DNA of 64,000 nucleotides from Paenibacillus oleatilyticus (GCF_018998565.1 NZ_JAHNZO010000018.1:1-64000); one strand, 5' to 3'. Shown: positions 43,638-54,193, counted from the first letter of the stretch. The notes: generated by a model not told the origin, from the sequence alone. Numbers and translations are program-made.

Positions 43638-44465
43638 TTACTTCTCTACGGTATAGTCGTCGCCCAGCCACTGCTTGCTCAGCTTCGCCAGCGTCCCGTC
43701 GGCCTTGATCGCCTTCAACGCCTCGTCGATCTTGCTTTTCAGCTCGCTTTCGTCCTTGCGAAGCATGAAATACACTTTCGAATTGGAGAGCGTGTCGCCG
43801 ACCGTCTTCAATTGGGCATCCACGCTTTTATTCAAATAATCGATGGCAAACTGCGTGCTGATCAAGGCGTCGACCCGCCCGGTTTTGACTTGCGTGCTCG
43901 TATCTTCGCCTGCGCCGGTATACACGATCTGGATCGGGTTGCCATGTTCCTTATTGTATTTTTCGGCCAGTGCCGCCGCATTGCTCGTCGCGGTTGCGAT
44001 CAGCTTCCTGCCCTTCAAATCGGCAATCGACTTGACGTCATTATTGTCCTTGTGCACGACGATTTTGTTCGGGAAAATGTTGTACGCTTCGTCGTTGTAC
44101 AAAAATTTCTTCTGTCTCTCCTCGTTCACTTCCATTTGATGCGCGATAAAATCGATCTTTTTCGTTTCCAGGCTGAGCAGCAAATTTTTGAATTCCATCG
44201 TTTTCAGCTCGAACTCATACTCCGGCAGACGCTTGTCGATTTCTTTGACGAGCTCCACGTCGTAGCCGGTCAGCTTGCCGTCCTTGTCGATAAAGCAGAT
44301 GTTCGGAAACTGCGTGCCCGTGCCGACGACGATTTTTTTCACGGCTTGGCCCCCGGCGGAAGCCGCAGCACTGGAGCTGCCAGCCCCTCCCGTAGTGGCT
44401 TGAGCGCCGCACCCTGCCAGAAGGAGGACGGTGAGCAGTGACGCCGAAAGAAATCTTTTTTTCAT
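43638..44465 (-). CDS. Amino acid ABC importer solute-binding lipoprotein
   Basis: This 275-residue lipoprotein has a lipobox (LLLAGC) after a short hydrophobic leader, and the family 3 binding-protein motifs GKLTGYDVELVKEIDKRL, FDFIAHQ-like KIDFIAHQMEVNEERQKKFLYN and GRVDALISTQFA. The start MKKRFLSAS at 44465 is chosen over an in-frame upstream codon. The pattern is that of cystine or S-substituted cysteine binding proteins. It is the first gene of the importer operon and delivers ligand to the two permeases that follow. Confidence 0.9.
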   Translation of the reverse strand: MKKRFLSASLLTVLLLAGCGAQATTGGAGSSSAAASAGGQAVKKIVVGTGTQFPNICFIDKDGKLTGYDVELVKEIDKRLPEYEFELKTMEFKNLLLSLETKKIDFIAHQMEVNEERQKKFLYNDEAYNIFPNKIVVHKDNNDVKSIADLKGRKLIATATSNAAALAEKYNKEHGNPIQIVYTGAGEDTSTQVKTGRVDALISTQFAIDYLNKSVDAQLKTVGDTLSNSKVYFMLRKDESELKSKIDEALKAIKADGTLAKLSKQWLGDDYTVEK

Positions 44466-44496
44466 ATGGTAACCCCCATGATCGTGATGAATTGGC

Positions 44497-44530
44497 GACA
44501 AAAAGCCCCTGCTTCAATCAACAGGAGCTT
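44497..44530 (-). terminator. Terminator after the DinB gene
   Basis: On the minus strand AAAAGCTCCTG pairs with CAGGGGCTTTTT around a loop of about ten bases and ends in five T residues, between the DinB stop and the binding-protein gene. Confidence 0.7.
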
Positions 44531-44567
44531 TTGGCGGTCCAATCAGCTTCTTTTTCTGCAAGTATTC

Positions 44568-45053
44568 TTATTTTACCGATTCATTCTGCGGGAGAGCCTG
44601 CTTGATTCGGTCGATCTGCCGCAGATGCGTCTGCACGTGGTTGATAAAGGCTTGAACTGCCTGCTCCAGCGACACGGTTTCACCTTTGAAATTAACGCCG
44701 CTCTTGTACCAATCTTCCCCGGTTAACCGGCGGAACAGCTGGCCGTTGAAAACGAGCAGCGCCCGGAACACATCCAAAATATCGTCTGCGGAGCTTTCAT
44801 TCGCCCGGACCGAGCTTACCCACGGGTCCTGCTTGAAGGCCGGCAGCTGCGCCGCCGATCCCGACAACAGCTCGCGGATGCGGAACGAGACGACGATGTT
44901 GTGATCGGCCAAATGCGACAGCACCTCCGTTACGCTCCACTGTTCCGGCGCCGCCTTCCATTTCAGCTGGCTCTCCGACAAGCCTTCGATGGCTTGCTTC
45001 AATTGCTCATGCGTGTGCAAGTACGCTTCAATATCGATCACACTCTGACTCAC
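44568..45053 (-). CDS. DinB/YfiT family protein, possible bacillithiol transferase
   Basis: This 161-residue four-helix protein has the DinB metal-binding triad: His near residue 47 (VLSHLADH) and the pair in INHVQTHLRQIDRIK. In Bacillota, DinB/YfiT/BstA proteins include bacillithiol S-transferases that join the low-molecular-weight thiol to electrophiles. Its place between two sulfur-type importers suits a thiol-conjugate role, but this is inference. The GTG start has AGGAGG upstream and the gene ends at its own terminator. Confidence 0.8.
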   Translation of the reverse strand: MSQSVIDIEAYLHTHEQLKQAIEGLSESQLKWKAAPEQWSVTEVLSHLADHNIVVSFRIRELLSGSAAQLPAFKQDPWVSSVRANESSADDILDVFRALLVFNGQLFRRLTGEDWYKSGVNFKGETVSLEQAVQAFINHVQTHLRQIDRIKQALPQNESVK

Positions 45054-45071
45054 GATGGTTTCCTCCTGACT

Positions 45072-47123
45072 TTATGCGGGATCATGGCATGCGGCCCAAT
45101 GACCCGCTTCGACTTCGGTTAACTCCGGCGCCTCCTCCCGGCATCTCGCCGTCGCTGCGGGGCAGCGCGGATGAAAGCGGCAGCCTGAAGGCGGATGGGC
45201 CGGAGACGGGATTTCTCCTTGAATGGCGGAGCATGTTCTTTTGCGGGAAGGGTCGGGGACAGGGATGGAAGCAAGCAGCGCCCTGGTGTAATGATGCGCC
45301 GGGTGACGGAACAGCTCCTCGCTCGGAGCGATCTCGACCAGCTTGCCCAGATACATTACCCCGATCCGGTCGGAAATGTAGCGGACGATCTGCAGGCCGT
45401 GGCCGATAAACAAATACGTCAGTCCCAGACGGTGCTGCAAATCCTGCATCAAATTGACGATCTGCGATTGGACGGATACGTCGAGCGCGGACACCGCTTC
45501 GTCCGCCAAAATAAACTTCGGACGCAGCGCGATCGCCCGGGCGATGCCGATCCGCTGCCGCTGTCCGCCGGAAAATTCGTGCGGATACCGGTCGTACCAT
45601 GCCGGATTCAGCCCCACGGCAGCCAGCAGCGGCTCTACCCGCTCCCGCTTCGCGCGTCCGCTCCAGCCTTCATGCACCGCCAGCGGTTCCCCGATCAGGT
45701 CGCCGACCTTCCAGCGCGGATTGAGCGAGCCGAACGGATCTTGGAAAATCATCTGCATGTTGCGCCGGACTTCCCGTAAATTTCCGGCGGATAGCTTCGT
45801 CAAATCGTGTCCGTCGAACCGGACCCGACCACTTGTCGGGCGGTCCAACTGAAGCAGCAGCCGTCCCAGCGTCGACTTCCCGCTGCCCGATTCCCCAACG
45901 AGTCCGAACGTCTCCCCTTTGCGGATGGAGAAGGACACTTGATCCACGGCGCGTATGTGCGCTCCGACACGCCCGATTCGAAGAAAGCCTTGCTTCACCG
46001 GAAAATGCCTGGTCAGCTCGTGCGCTTCGATCAGGTTGGTGGTAACGGGCTGCGCTGCTTCGTCGTCCTCCGGTTCGACGATCCGGGCCACCCGGGCAGC
46101 GGCCGCTTCGGAGGCCGCGGAGGCGAAGGCGGTCTCCCACCGCCCGGAGTGCGTTAAGGCAGCGCCGTGCCAGCAGGCGACCTGCCTACCGTTGACATCC
46201 GCCAGCGGCGGGCGTTCTTCCTCGCAGACCTCCGTGGCAAACGGGCAGCGCGGATGAAAGCAGCAGCCGCCCGGCAGCTCGGACAAGCTCGGGATCGAGC
46301 CGTCGATCGAATACAGCTTCGCCCCCCGGTCGCTCTCCAGCGTCGCGACCGATTGCAGGAGCCCTTTCGTGTAAGGATGCTGCGGCTCCCGGAACAATTG
46401 CTCCGCGGCCGCCTGTTCCACGATCTCTCCCGCATACATGACGATAATGCGGTCCGCGATTTCCGCCGCCACCCCCATATCGTGCGTAATGAGCAGAATC
46501 GACATGTTGAACTCCGATTGCAGCTCCTGCAGCAGCCGGAGAATTTGCGCTTGAATCGTCACGTCCAGCGCGGTCGTCGGCTCGTCGGCGATGAGCAGCT
46601 CCGGGCCGCAGGCCAGCGCCATCGCGATCATCGCGCGCTGCAGCATGCCGCCGGAAAGCTCCCCGGGGTACTGCTTCATCCGGATTTCCGGCTCCGGAAT
46701 GCCGACCTTGCGCAGGAGCCCAGTGCCGCGCTCCCAAGCTTCGGCCCGGGAAGCTACTTGATGACGTACCATCGACTCGGCGATTTGACTGCCGACCGTA
46801 AAGACCGGGTCAAACGCCGCCATCGGCTCCTGAAACACCATAGCGATGCGTTTGCCGCGCCAGTGCCGGATTTCCTCCTGCGGCAGCGCCGTCAAGTCCA
46901 CGCCGTCCATCCGCACATGGCCGCCCGTAATGACGCCGTTCTCGAAGTCGATCAAGCGCATCAAGGCTTTGGCCGTCACGGTTTTGCCGCTGCCGGATTC
47001 GCCGACCAGGCATACGGTTTCGCCGGCTCCGATGCGGAGCGACACGTCCCGGATCGCCGGAAGATAACCGGCCGGGGTGACGAAATCGACCGTGAGCTGC
47101 TCGATCTCAAGCAATGCCTTCAC
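45072..47123 (-). CDS. Fused dual ATPase of a glutathione/dipeptide-type ABC importer (GsiA-like)
   Basis: This 683-residue protein contains two complete ATPases of the OppD and OppF type joined in one chain. Domain 1 (1-320) has [25 protein letters not shown] and a C-terminal Cys motif ([14 protein letters not shown]). Domain 2 (about 365-680) has [26 protein letters not shown] and [14 protein letters not shown]. The Cys motifs are the iron-sulfur or structural sites usual at the ends of Opp/Dpp ATPases. GsiA, the glutathione importer ATPase of E. coli, has the same fused layout. Start GTG with GGAGGAGG. Confidence 0.93.
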   Translation of the reverse strand: MKALLEIEQLTVDFVTPAGYLPAIRDVSLRIGAGETVCLVGESGSGKTVTAKALMRLIDFENGVITGGHVRMDGVDLTALPQEEIRHWRGKRIAMVFQEPMAAFDPVFTVGSQIAESMVRHQVASRAEAWERGTGLLRKVGIPEPEIRMKQYPGELSGGMLQRAMIAMALACGPELLIADEPTTALDVTIQAQILRLLQELQSEFNMSILLITHDMGVAAEIADRIIVMYAGEIVEQAAAEQLFREPQHPYTKGLLQSVATLESDRGAKLYSIDGSIPSLSELPGGCCFHPRCPFATEVCEEERPPLADVNGRQVACWHGAALTHSGRWETAFASAASEAAAARVARIVEPEDDEAAQPVTTNLIEAHELTRHFPVKQGFLRIGRVGAHIRAVDQVSFSIRKGETFGLVGESGSGKSTLGRLLLQLDRPTSGRVRFDGHDLTKLSAGNLREVRRNMQMIFQDPFGSLNPRWKVGDLIGEPLAVHEGWSGRAKRERVEPLLAAVGLNPAWYDRYPHEFSGGQRQRIGIARAIALRPKFILADEAVSALDVSVQSQIVNLMQDLQHRLGLTYLFIGHGLQIVRYISDRIGVMYLGKLVEIAPSEELFRHPAHHYTRALLASIPVPDPSRKRTCSAIQGEIPSPAHPPSGCRFHPRCPAATARCREEAPELTEVEAGHWAACHDPA

Positions 47124-47178
47124 TCGGGCACCTCCTCCTGACGTAGTGGGAAATTGGTGTACGGATTCCGCTTATTAT

Positions 47179-48075
47179 TCACAGGCTCCGCTTCGGGTCC
47201 AGCCGATCGCGGAGCTGATCGCCGATCAGATTGACAGCCAGCACGAACAACGTAATCGCCAGCCCGGGGAACGTCGCCATCCACCAAGCGACGGTCAGGT
47301 AACCGCGCCCCTGCGACAGCAAGGTACCCCAGTCCGGAATTTCCCGCAGCACGCCCAGCCCCAAAAAGCTGAGCGAGGCGCCGATCAAGATCGAAGAGCC
47401 GACGCCAATCGTCGCCATCACAAGCATCGGAGACCACGAGCCCGGCAGCACATGCCGCAAAAGGATATGCGCGTGGGATGCGCCGACCGAGCGGGAAGCC
47501 GCCACATAAGGGCGCGCCTTGATGCTGAGCACCTGGCCCCGCAGCACGCGTGCATATCTCGGAATGGCCGATACGCTCACGGCCAGCACCACGTTGAACA
47601 GACTCGGGCCGAGGGCGGCGGCAATGGCAAGCGCAAGCAGCAGGCTCGGGATCGCCATCAAAATATCGATCAACCGCATGAGCACGGTATCGACCGCACC
47701 GCCGATATAGCCCGACAGCGCGCCGATCAGACTGCCGGCCAAGCCGCCGAGCAGAACGGAAGCGACGCCGATCAGCAGCGAGCTTCGGGCCCCGTAAACG
47801 ACGACGCTGAAAACGTCCCGCCCGAAATAATCGGTGCCGAACGGATGGGCCGTTCCCGGCGGCTGCAAAATCCGGTCCGCCCGCATGTCCGTCGGGGAAT
47901 AAGAAGCGATCCACTGCGGGGAGACGGCGCACGCCACCATGAAGAGCACCACCAATATCGCCCCGTAGAAGAACGGTCCGGATAGCGACGATGACAGCTT
48001 CGGACGGCTCGGAGCGGACACGAGCGGTCTCCTGCGGGACAAAACCGGGCTGGCGGCCGAAACGAAGCTTTTCAT
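47179..48075 (-). CDS. Dipeptide-type ABC permease, DppC-like
   Basis: This 298-residue permease has the DppC/OppC N-terminal extension, HPFGTDYFGRDVFSVVVYGARSSLLIG, and the EAA loop region AASRSVGASHAHILLRHVLPGS. It pairs with the DppB-like permease 33 bases upstream. About six helices are evident. It belongs to the five-gene importer set ending with the fused ATPase. Confidence 0.93.
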   Translation of the reverse strand: MKSFVSAASPVLSRRRPLVSAPSRPKLSSSLSGPFFYGAILVVLFMVACAVSPQWIASYSPTDMRADRILQPPGTAHPFGTDYFGRDVFSVVVYGARSSLLIGVASVLLGGLAGSLIGALSGYIGGAVDTVLMRLIDILMAIPSLLLALAIAAALGPSLFNVVLAVSVSAIPRYARVLRGQVLSIKARPYVAASRSVGASHAHILLRHVLPGSWSPMLVMATIGVGSSILIGASLSFLGLGVLREIPDWGTLLSQGRGYLTVAWWMATFPGLAITLFVLAVNLIGDQLRDRLDPKRSL

Positions 48076-48108
48076 GATTAACCCTCTTTTCCTTCCGGAT
48101 TACTTGGT

Positions 48109-49035
48109 TTAAGACGAACGTCTTACTCTCGGATCAACAATCGAGTACGAAATATCCACGAGCAGGTTCACGACGACATACGCAATCGCGGTAAAAAAGA
48201 CAACGCCCTGAACGACGGGCAAATCTTTGGCCGTGATGGCATCCGCCAGCAAACGCCCGATGCCCTGCCGGGAAAAAACGGTTTCGATCACAACGGCCCC
48301 CGCCATCAATTCGCCGATCTGAATCCCGACCATCGTAATGGCCGGAATGAGCGCGTTGCGCAGCGCGTGCCGGTACATGACGACTTTTTCCGGCAGTCCC
48401 TTGGAACGCAGCGTGACGATAAACGGCTCGCCCAGCACCTCCAGCATGCTGTTGCGCACCATCCGTACGATAAACCCGGCACCGACAAGCCCAAGCGTCA
48501 GAGCGGGAAGAATCAGCGTTCGGACGCCTTCCGAGCCCATAGCGGGCAGCCACTGAAGCTGCACCGAAAAGATCAGAATAAGCAGAATACCCGACCAGAA
48601 CGTCGGCATCGAGATGCCGAACAGACTGACGATTCGGGCGAGCAGATCGACCGCACGGCCCTTATGGATCGCCGAGAGCACGCCGAGCACGACGCCAAGC
48701 CCAACGGCGACACACGAGCTAACCAGGGTTAAGAGAGCGGTAGCGGGGAACTGCTCCCAAATTTTCGGCAGCACCGGATCGTCGCTGACCAGCGAACGGC
48801 CGAAATCTCCGCGAAGCATATCCCACAGGTACGTTCCCAGTTGAACCCATACCGGCTGGTCGAGCCCGAGCTGGTGCCGCAGGTTCTGCACCGTTTCCGG
48901 ACTGGCCGGCGCTCCGGCCAGCATGATCAAGACCGGATCGCCCGGCAGCAGGTACAGGATGAAAAAGACGAGGACCAAAGCTCCGATGATGACCGAAACG
49001 GACGTTAAGAGACGCTGAACGATTACTCCAGCCAT
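48109..49035 (-). CDS. Dipeptide-type ABC permease, DppB-like
   Basis: This 308-residue permease of the DppB/OppB/GsiC type has FFILYLLPGDPVLIMLAG near the N-terminus, then the EAA-like loop TLRSKGLPEKVVMYRHALRNALIPAI and VIETVFSRQGIGRLLADAI. It forms the import channel with the DppC-like protein. AGGAG precedes the ATG, 19 bases after the binding-protein stop. Confidence 0.93.
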   Translation of the reverse strand: MAGVIVQRLLTSVSVIIGALVLVFFILYLLPGDPVLIMLAGAPASPETVQNLRHQLGLDQPVWVQLGTYLWDMLRGDFGRSLVSDDPVLPKIWEQFPATALLTLVSSCVAVGLGVVLGVLSAIHKGRAVDLLARIVSLFGISMPTFWSGILLILIFSVQLQWLPAMGSEGVRTLILPALTLGLVGAGFIVRMVRNSMLEVLGEPFIVTLRSKGLPEKVVMYRHALRNALIPAITMVGIQIGELMAGAVVIETVFSRQGIGRLLADAITAKDLPVVQGVVFFTAIAYVVVNLLVDISYSIVDPRVRRSS

Positions 49036-49054
49036 AGCAACGGCTCCTTCTGTC

Positions 49055-50704
49055 TTATTTTTTCACCGTTACGTCATAGAACAGCGGATAGCCGAGGGAA
49101 TCGAATTTCAGTCCGCGAACCGATTTGGCCGCAGCCACCGTGTACGGGAATACGTAAACCGGGAATCCGTAGGCGTTGTCCACGACATAGCTCTGCACCT
49201 TTTTATAAATTTCCGCGCGCTTCGCCGGGTCCTGCTCCCTCAGCCCTTCCTCCAACCATTGATCCAGCTGCGGATCGGAATGCCGGGTATGGTTGTGGCC
49301 CCATTTTTCCGGCGTCGGAATGGCGTTCGTATGGAAGAAGCTGCGCAAAATGTCCGGGTCCCCCGACACGTTGCTGACGCCGACCAGGTCGTTCGTGCCC
49401 TTGATCATGACCGCATGGGTCGTGTCCGGAAGCAGCTCGATGTTGACGGCAATGCCGATCTGCTTCAGCTGCTGCTGGATCATGGCGGCGATATCGTTGC
49501 GCTTCTCCCGGTTGGGCGAGCCGTCGATGTAATGAAGCGTGAGCGGCTTGCCGTCCTTGGCCCGGATGCCATCCGCTCCGCGCACCCATCCCAGTTCGTC
49601 GAGCAGCGCGTTCGCTTTGGCGATGTCCGGCTTCACGGTCTGTTCGAGCGAAGCGTTATAGCCCAGCATGGACGGCGACAAGGGGGACCATGCCCTCGGA
49701 TATGCGCCCAGATACAGCGTCTTGACAATCGCCTCGAAGTCGATGGCGAGCTGCACGGCCTTGCGCGCCTTCAGCTCGTTCCACGGGGGATGCTGCTGGT
49801 TCAGCATGAGCGTATACGGAATGCCCGTCGATTCGGCCTGCAGCAGATTGACGTTCGGATCGCCCTTGAGCGACACGAGGTTTTGCGGCGGGACCGTCTC
49901 GACGGCCGATACCTGCCCGCTCTGCACGCTGCCGATGCGGGTCGCTTCCTCCGGAATGATTTTGAAGGTCAGCTTGTCGATGCGCGCCGGACCGGCATTT
50001 TCGGCAATCGGCGGCCCCCACTTGTAGTCGGGGTTTTTCTCCAGCCGAATCGCGGCATTCTCCGTCCAGCCGGCAAAGGTAAACGGGCCGGTGCCGACCG
50101 GATGCTTGCCCAGCTGGTCCTTGTGCTTCTCCGCTGCCGCCGGCGACACGATGCCGAGAAACGCTTGGCTCAAGCTGCTCAGAAAGGCGCTGTACGGCGA
50201 TTTTAAGTTGACTTTGACCGTAAAGTCGTCGATCACTTCCGACGATTCGTAAGGTCCGATCAGCGTCACCGCAAACCGCGATTTGGTCGCCGGATTGACG
50301 ATGCGGTCCAAATTGTACTTGACGGCCGCAGCATTGAACGGCGTGCCGTCGTGGAACTTCACGTCCTTGCGCAGCTTGAAGGTGTAGCTTTTGCCGTCCG
50401 GGGAGACCGTCCATTCCGTCGCCAGCCACGGCTTGATCGTTTGATCGGGCATTTGCACGACCAAGCTGTCGTACAACGCCCGCATCACCCGGTAATCGAC
50501 GGCCCCCGGCACGACGTTCGGGTCCAGCCCCGACGGCGACGTGGCGAGGCCGTAGGTCAGCTCGCCTCCTGACGAGCCTGACTGCGTCTCCCCCGCCTGC
50601 CCTCCTGACGAAGGCTTGACGCCCGTTTCGCCTCCGCAGCCTGCCGTAAGCAGAAGCAAAGCTGCGGCAAGCATCCATGGCCGTAATAACCGTGACCGTT
50701 TCAC
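49055..50704 (-). CDS. Dipeptide/glutathione-type solute-binding lipoprotein
   Basis: This 549-residue family 5 binding protein has a lipobox (LLTAGC) and the hallmark WTVSPDGKSYTFKLRKDVKFHDGTPFNA. A GTG at 50704 preceded by GGAGGGGG is the start; a frame extending 36 bases upstream is not used. Family 5 proteins bind peptides, glutathione, nickel and various sulfur compounds. The two flavin monooxygenases encoded directly upstream point to an organosulfur ligand. Confidence 0.92.
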   Translation of the reverse strand: MKRSRLLRPWMLAAALLLLTAGCGGETGVKPSSGGQAGETQSGSSGGELTYGLATSPSGLDPNVVPGAVDYRVMRALYDSLVVQMPDQTIKPWLATEWTVSPDGKSYTFKLRKDVKFHDGTPFNAAAVKYNLDRIVNPATKSRFAVTLIGPYESSEVIDDFTVKVNLKSPYSAFLSSLSQAFLGIVSPAAAEKHKDQLGKHPVGTGPFTFAGWTENAAIRLEKNPDYKWGPPIAENAGPARIDKLTFKIIPEEATRIGSVQSGQVSAVETVPPQNLVSLKGDPNVNLLQAESTGIPYTLMLNQQHPPWNELKARKAVQLAIDFEAIVKTLYLGAYPRAWSPLSPSMLGYNASLEQTVKPDIAKANALLDELGWVRGADGIRAKDGKPLTLHYIDGSPNREKRNDIAAMIQQQLKQIGIAVNIELLPDTTHAVMIKGTNDLVGVSNVSGDPDILRSFFHTNAIPTPEKWGHNHTRHSDPQLDQWLEEGLREQDPAKRAEIYKKVQSYVVDNAYGFPVYVFPYTVAAAKSVRGLKFDSLGYPLFYDVTVKK

Positions 50705-50759
50705 TGGGACCCCCTCCAATCCGTGAGCGTAAAATCGCAAGCCATGATCTTTAGTCCGA

Positions 50760-52109
50760 TCAGCAGCTTTTCACAAAATCCTGCGGCGTTCGTCTGGCAA
50801 GCGCATATCGGTTTTCCGGTTTCGAGAGGCCCAAATTCCCGCGCAGCGTGTCGGACTCGTACTCCTCGCGGTATATTCCCCGCTCCTGCAGGATCGGTAC
50901 GACCAGCTCGACGAAATCGTCAAGTCCTCCCGGCACGCTCGAGTGAATAATAAATCCGTCGGCCGCCTTCTCCTCGAACCACTGCTGAACGAGGTCGGCC
51001 ACCTTCTCCGGCGTCCCGATAAACTGGCCTTTCGGCGTCGCCGTCTGGAGCGCCACCTGCCGCAGCGTCAATCGCTGCTCCTTGGCCGTCTGCTTGATTT
51101 TGTCCGTCGTGCTGCGGAAGCTGTTGCTGCCGATATCGCCCAAATCGGGGAAAGGTTCATCGAGCGGGAACGGTGAGAAGTCGAAATGGTCGAAGAAACG
51201 GCCCAAATAGTTCAGAGCGTTCTCGATCGTCATGAGGTTCGCGACCTCCTCGTATTTGCGCTCGGCCTCCTCCTGTGTCCGCCCGACGATCGGCCCGATG
51301 CCCGGGAAGATGAGGATATCGTCGGCGCTGCGGCCGTATGCGGCGGCCCGCGTCTTCACATCCTGGTAAAAGCGCTTGGCGTCCTCGATCGACTCGTGCC
51401 CGGTGAATACCGCGTCAGCCGTCTTGGCCGCCAAGGTGCGGCCGCTGTCCGACGATCCGGCCTGGAACACGATCGGGTGCCCTTGCCTGGAGCGGGCAAT
51501 GTTCAACGGGCCCTGTACGGAGAAAAATTGTCCCTTGTGATCGAGCCGGTGCATTTTGTCCGGATCGAAGAACACGCCCGAAGCTTTATCCCGCACGAAC
51601 GCGTCGTCCTCCCAGGAGTCCCACAGCCCGCGGGTCACCTCCAAAAATTCCTCGGCGATCTTGTAGCGCAAATCGTGCGACGGATGCTCTTTTTTGCCGT
51701 AATTGAGGGCGGAGCCTTCCAGCGGAGAGGTGACCACATTCCATCCGGCCCGGCCCCCGCTGATATGATCGAGGGAAGCGAACTGTCTGGCAACCGTGAA
51801 CGGTTCGCTGTAGGAGGTCGACAAGGTGCCGACAAGCCCGATCCTCGAAGTGACCGCGCCGAGCGCGGATAAGATCGTGATCGGTTCGAACCGGTTCAGA
51901 AAGTGCGGGATCGACTTTTCGTTAATGAACAAGCCGTCGGCGATAAACACCAGATCGAACTTGCCTTCCTCGGCTTTGCGGACTTGCTTCGTATAGAACT
52001 CGAAGCTGACGCTGGCGTCCGCCTGAATATCCGGGTGTCTCCAGGCCGCCATATTCCCTCCGACGCCGTGGATGATTGCGCCCAATTTCAGCTTTCTTCC
52101 GTTTGCCAT
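50760..52109 (-). CDS. LLM-class flavin monooxygenase (NtaA/SnaA/DszA group)
   Basis: This 449-residue FMNH2-dependent monooxygenase has [29 protein letters not shown]-like [26 protein letters not shown] and [18 protein letters not shown]. All are hallmarks of the NtaA/SnaA/DszA/DmoA branch of the luciferase superfamily; YtnJ and YxeK of Bacillus belong here and oxidise N-acetyl-S-substituted cysteines. The ATG at 52109 with GGGAGG is chosen over an in-frame codon 24 bases upstream. The reduced flavin must come from a reductase elsewhere. Confidence 0.93.
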   Translation of the reverse strand: MANGRKLKLGAIIHGVGGNMAAWRHPDIQADASVSFEFYTKQVRKAEEGKFDLVFIADGLFINEKSIPHFLNRFEPITILSALGAVTSRIGLVGTLSTSYSEPFTVARQFASLDHISGGRAGWNVVTSPLEGSALNYGKKEHPSHDLRYKIAEEFLEVTRGLWDSWEDDAFVRDKASGVFFDPDKMHRLDHKGQFFSVQGPLNIARSRQGHPIVFQAGSSDSGRTLAAKTADAVFTGHESIEDAKRFYQDVKTRAAAYGRSADDILIFPGIGPIVGRTQEEAERKYEEVANLMTIENALNYLGRFFDHFDFSPFPLDEPFPDLGDIGSNSFRSTTDKIKQTAKEQRLTLRQVALQTATPKGQFIGTPEKVADLVQQWFEEKAADGFIIHSSVPGGLDDFVELVVPILQERGIYREEYESDTLRGNLGLSKPENRYALARRTPQDFVKSC

Positions 52110-52135
52110 AGCGATTCCTCCCTCGTTTTCCACGT

Positions 52136-53149
52136 TTATACGACCGTTTCGGCGAATGCTTCCTGGAGCTCCGACAGCGCCTGAAGCCGCTGTTCGAATT
52201 CCTTCAGGGCGAGAATCAAAATGAGTTCGTCCACGCCGTACTTCCGCTGAATGTCCAGCAGCTTCGCGTGTACGGTTTCCTTGGAGCCGTGTACAACGTC
52301 GGCCTCCTTAACTTCAATCGTGTATTTTTCCTCGCTTTGCCGTCCGAATTCTTCCGCATGCTCTACGGTTTTGACGGTGATCGTCCTTCCGCTTTCCAGG
52401 TGAATTTTCACGAGCTTGGCGTCGGCGGCAAGCCGTTTCGCTTCCTCGTCCGTATCCGCGACAATGACCGACAGTGCGAGAATGACCTCCGGCTGGAGGG
52501 ATCTCCGGGGAGCAAACCGGTTCCGGTACGTGTCCAGCGACTGCCGGACAACCGCCTCGTCCCCGTTAATAAACTGCGCGAAGACGTAGGGAATGCCCCG
52601 GCTTGCCGCAAGCTCCGCACTGGCCGGCGACGTTCCGAGCAGATACAAATCCGCAGGTTCGGCCGGAATCGGTATCGCTTTAAGCCCCTGCAGCGGATGG
52701 TCGCCGGGAACCGTATCGGTCAAAAACTGCTCCAGCTCGATCAGCTTATCCGCCAGCGGTCTGCTTTGCCCGGCTGTCTCCTGCTGGAGCGCCTTCGTCG
52801 AGCGGGGAAGTCCTCCCGGCGCCCGACCGATGCCGAGGTCCACCCGTCCCGGGGCCAGCGAGGCGAGCACGTTGAAATTTTCCGCCACCTTGTACGGACT
52901 GTAGTGCTGCAGCATGACCCCGCCGGAGCCGATGCGAATCCGCTCCGTCTGCGCCAGCAAATACGCGATCAGCACCTCCGGGGAAGAGCCGGCGACGGCC
53001 GCCGAATCGTGATGCTCGGACACCCAGAACCGGTGGTAGCCGAGCTCCTCCGCTTTGCGCGCCAATGCCACCGTATGCCGGAACGCGTCGACTGCCGTTT
53101 TCCCCTCGTCAAACGGACTTTGATCCAAGATGCTAAGCTTCAGCCCCAT
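52136..53149 (-). CDS. LLM-class flavin oxidoreductase, MsnO8 family
   Basis: This 337-residue luciferase-like protein has [22 protein letters not shown], the segment [44 protein letters not shown] and [12 protein letters not shown], matching the MsnO8/YtmO-type group. YtmO occurs in the Bacillus ytm sulfur operon. It is the first gene of the operon with the other monooxygenase (27 bases between) and lies downstream of a CTATTG/CAATAG repeat that may bind the LysR protein. Confidence 0.92.
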   Translation of the reverse strand: MGLKLSILDQSPFDEGKTAVDAFRHTVALARKAEELGYHRFWVSEHHDSAAVAGSSPEVLIAYLLAQTERIRIGSGGVMLQHYSPYKVAENFNVLASLAPGRVDLGIGRAPGGLPRSTKALQQETAGQSRPLADKLIELEQFLTDTVPGDHPLQGLKAIPIPAEPADLYLLGTSPASAELAASRGIPYVFAQFINGDEAVVRQSLDTYRNRFAPRRSLQPEVILALSVIVADTDEEAKRLAADAKLVKIHLESGRTITVKTVEHAEEFGRQSEEKYTIEVKEADVVHGSKETVHAKLLDIQRKYGVDELILILALKEFEQRLQALSELQEAFAETVV

Positions 53150-53172
53150 CGTCCATCCCTCCTATAATCCGG

Positions 53173-53198
53173 CTATTGAATTAAATATAATCCAATAG
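53173..53198. promoter_or_regulatory. CTATTG-N14-CAATAG repeat, LysR-type site candidate
   Basis: An interrupted palindrome (extendable to TTG/CAA pairs inside) lies 24 bases upstream of the MsnO8-type gene and downstream of the lysR gene. It has the form of a LysR-type regulator box controlling the monooxygenase-importer operon. Confidence 0.45.
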
Positions 53199-53282
53199 GT
53201 TTTGTCGGTTTTATTTGATTAAAAAAAGTCTATCACCGCCCCTGTAGTCCGTCAACGGGGTACGTAATAGAGGATTTCTATT

Positions 53283-53308
53283 CTTAAATCGAACAATTCG
53301 ATTTAAGC
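53283..53308 (-). terminator. Hairpin at the lysR stop codon
   Basis: CTTAAATCGAA/TTCGATTTAAG forms an 11-base perfect stem with a short loop at the end of the LysR gene. Only a weak T-run follows on the minus strand, so termination is likely but may be incomplete. Confidence 0.45.
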
Positions 53309-54193
53309 CTTTCGTTTCCAATCGATCTCCCGGCTGAGCTCCAGCACCATTTTGCCGAGAACCGAGCCTTCCCCTTTGAGCGAAACGAGATTGGTGCGCA
53401 GGGTGATACCCGCGAGCGATGGAATGTCGACCGGCCACAGCAGCCCTTCCTTCACTTCCTTGCGCACGCACAGCTCCGGCAGAAAGCTGATTCCCATTTC
53501 TTTCAGCACCAGCTTCTTGGCTGTCTCCAGGTTGTCGAGCTGTAGTTCGATATTCGGAGGGTGGTCAAGCGTGTCGAATAGCCGGTGAATTTTCATCCAA
53601 TCGAGGGCTCCGCATTCGAAAAACACGATCGGCTCGCTTCCGATATCCTCCAGCGCAATACGGTCTTGGCTCACAAACGGATGCCCCTGGTAGACGAAGA
53701 GACGGATCGGGTCCTCGTAGAACCGGACGGAGTCCACATGCGGATGCGTAATGTTGCGCACAAGCCCGACGTCCACTTCCTTGTTCAGCAGCTTCTCCAG
53801 GATCGACTCGCTCGAAGCCGTCACTACTTTTAGCTGGAGATCGGGGTATTTTTGCTTAAAGAGGGGCACCAGCTCCGGGATCATATAATTGGCTACGGAC
53901 ACGGTGCAGCCGATCCGAAGCTCGTGAGGCGCGGCGTTCATTTGCTGCAGCTGCTGCTTGCCTTTCTTGTAGGTCTGCAGCACTTGCTGGGCGTAGGGCA
54001 AAAACTGCTTGCCCTTGTCCGTCAGCGAGAAATGTCTGCCCTCCCGATCAAAAAGCTTGACGTCCAATTCGCGCTCCAACGACTGGATTCTGGCGGTAAT
54101 GGACGGTTGGGATAAGAATAACGCGTCGGCCGCTTTGTTAAAGCTGTTGAAATGAATGACATAGACGAACGCCTCAAGATTCTCAATATTCAC
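53303..54193 (-). CDS. LysR family regulator of the organosulfur cluster
   Basis: This 296-residue LysR protein has the N-terminal helix-turn-helix (AFVYVIHFNSFNKAADALFLSQPSITARIQSLEREL) and a two-lobed ligand domain beginning LRIGCTVSVANYMIPELVP. Sulfur regulators YtlI/AscR and CysL have the same layout. Its location upstream of two monooxygenases and two sulfur-type importers makes it the probable activator of the set. The GTG start has GGAGGGAG upstream. A TATTCC-ATTA-GGAATA palindrome lies 60 bases upstream. Confidence 0.9.
   Translation of the reverse strand: MNIENLEAFVYVIHFNSFNKAADALFLSQPSITARIQSLERELDVKLFDREGRHFSLTDKGKQFLPYAQQVLQTYKKGKQQLQQMNAAPHELRIGCTVSVANYMIPELVPLFKQKYPDLQLKVVTASSESILEKLLNKEVDVGLVRNITHPHVDSVRFYEDPIRLFVYQGHPFVSQDRIALEDIGSEPIVFFECGALDWMKIHRLFDTLDHPPNIELQLDNLETAKKLVLKEMGISFLPELCVRKEVKEGLLWPVDIPSLAGITLRTNLVSLKGEGSVLGKMVLELSREIDWKRKA

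Noticed and set aside
42132..44441. A 769-codon + strand open frame across the amino acid importer genes
   Set aside because: The translation is basic, His/Gln/Arg-rich and featureless, and the minus strand encodes well-conserved permeases and a binding protein in the same place.
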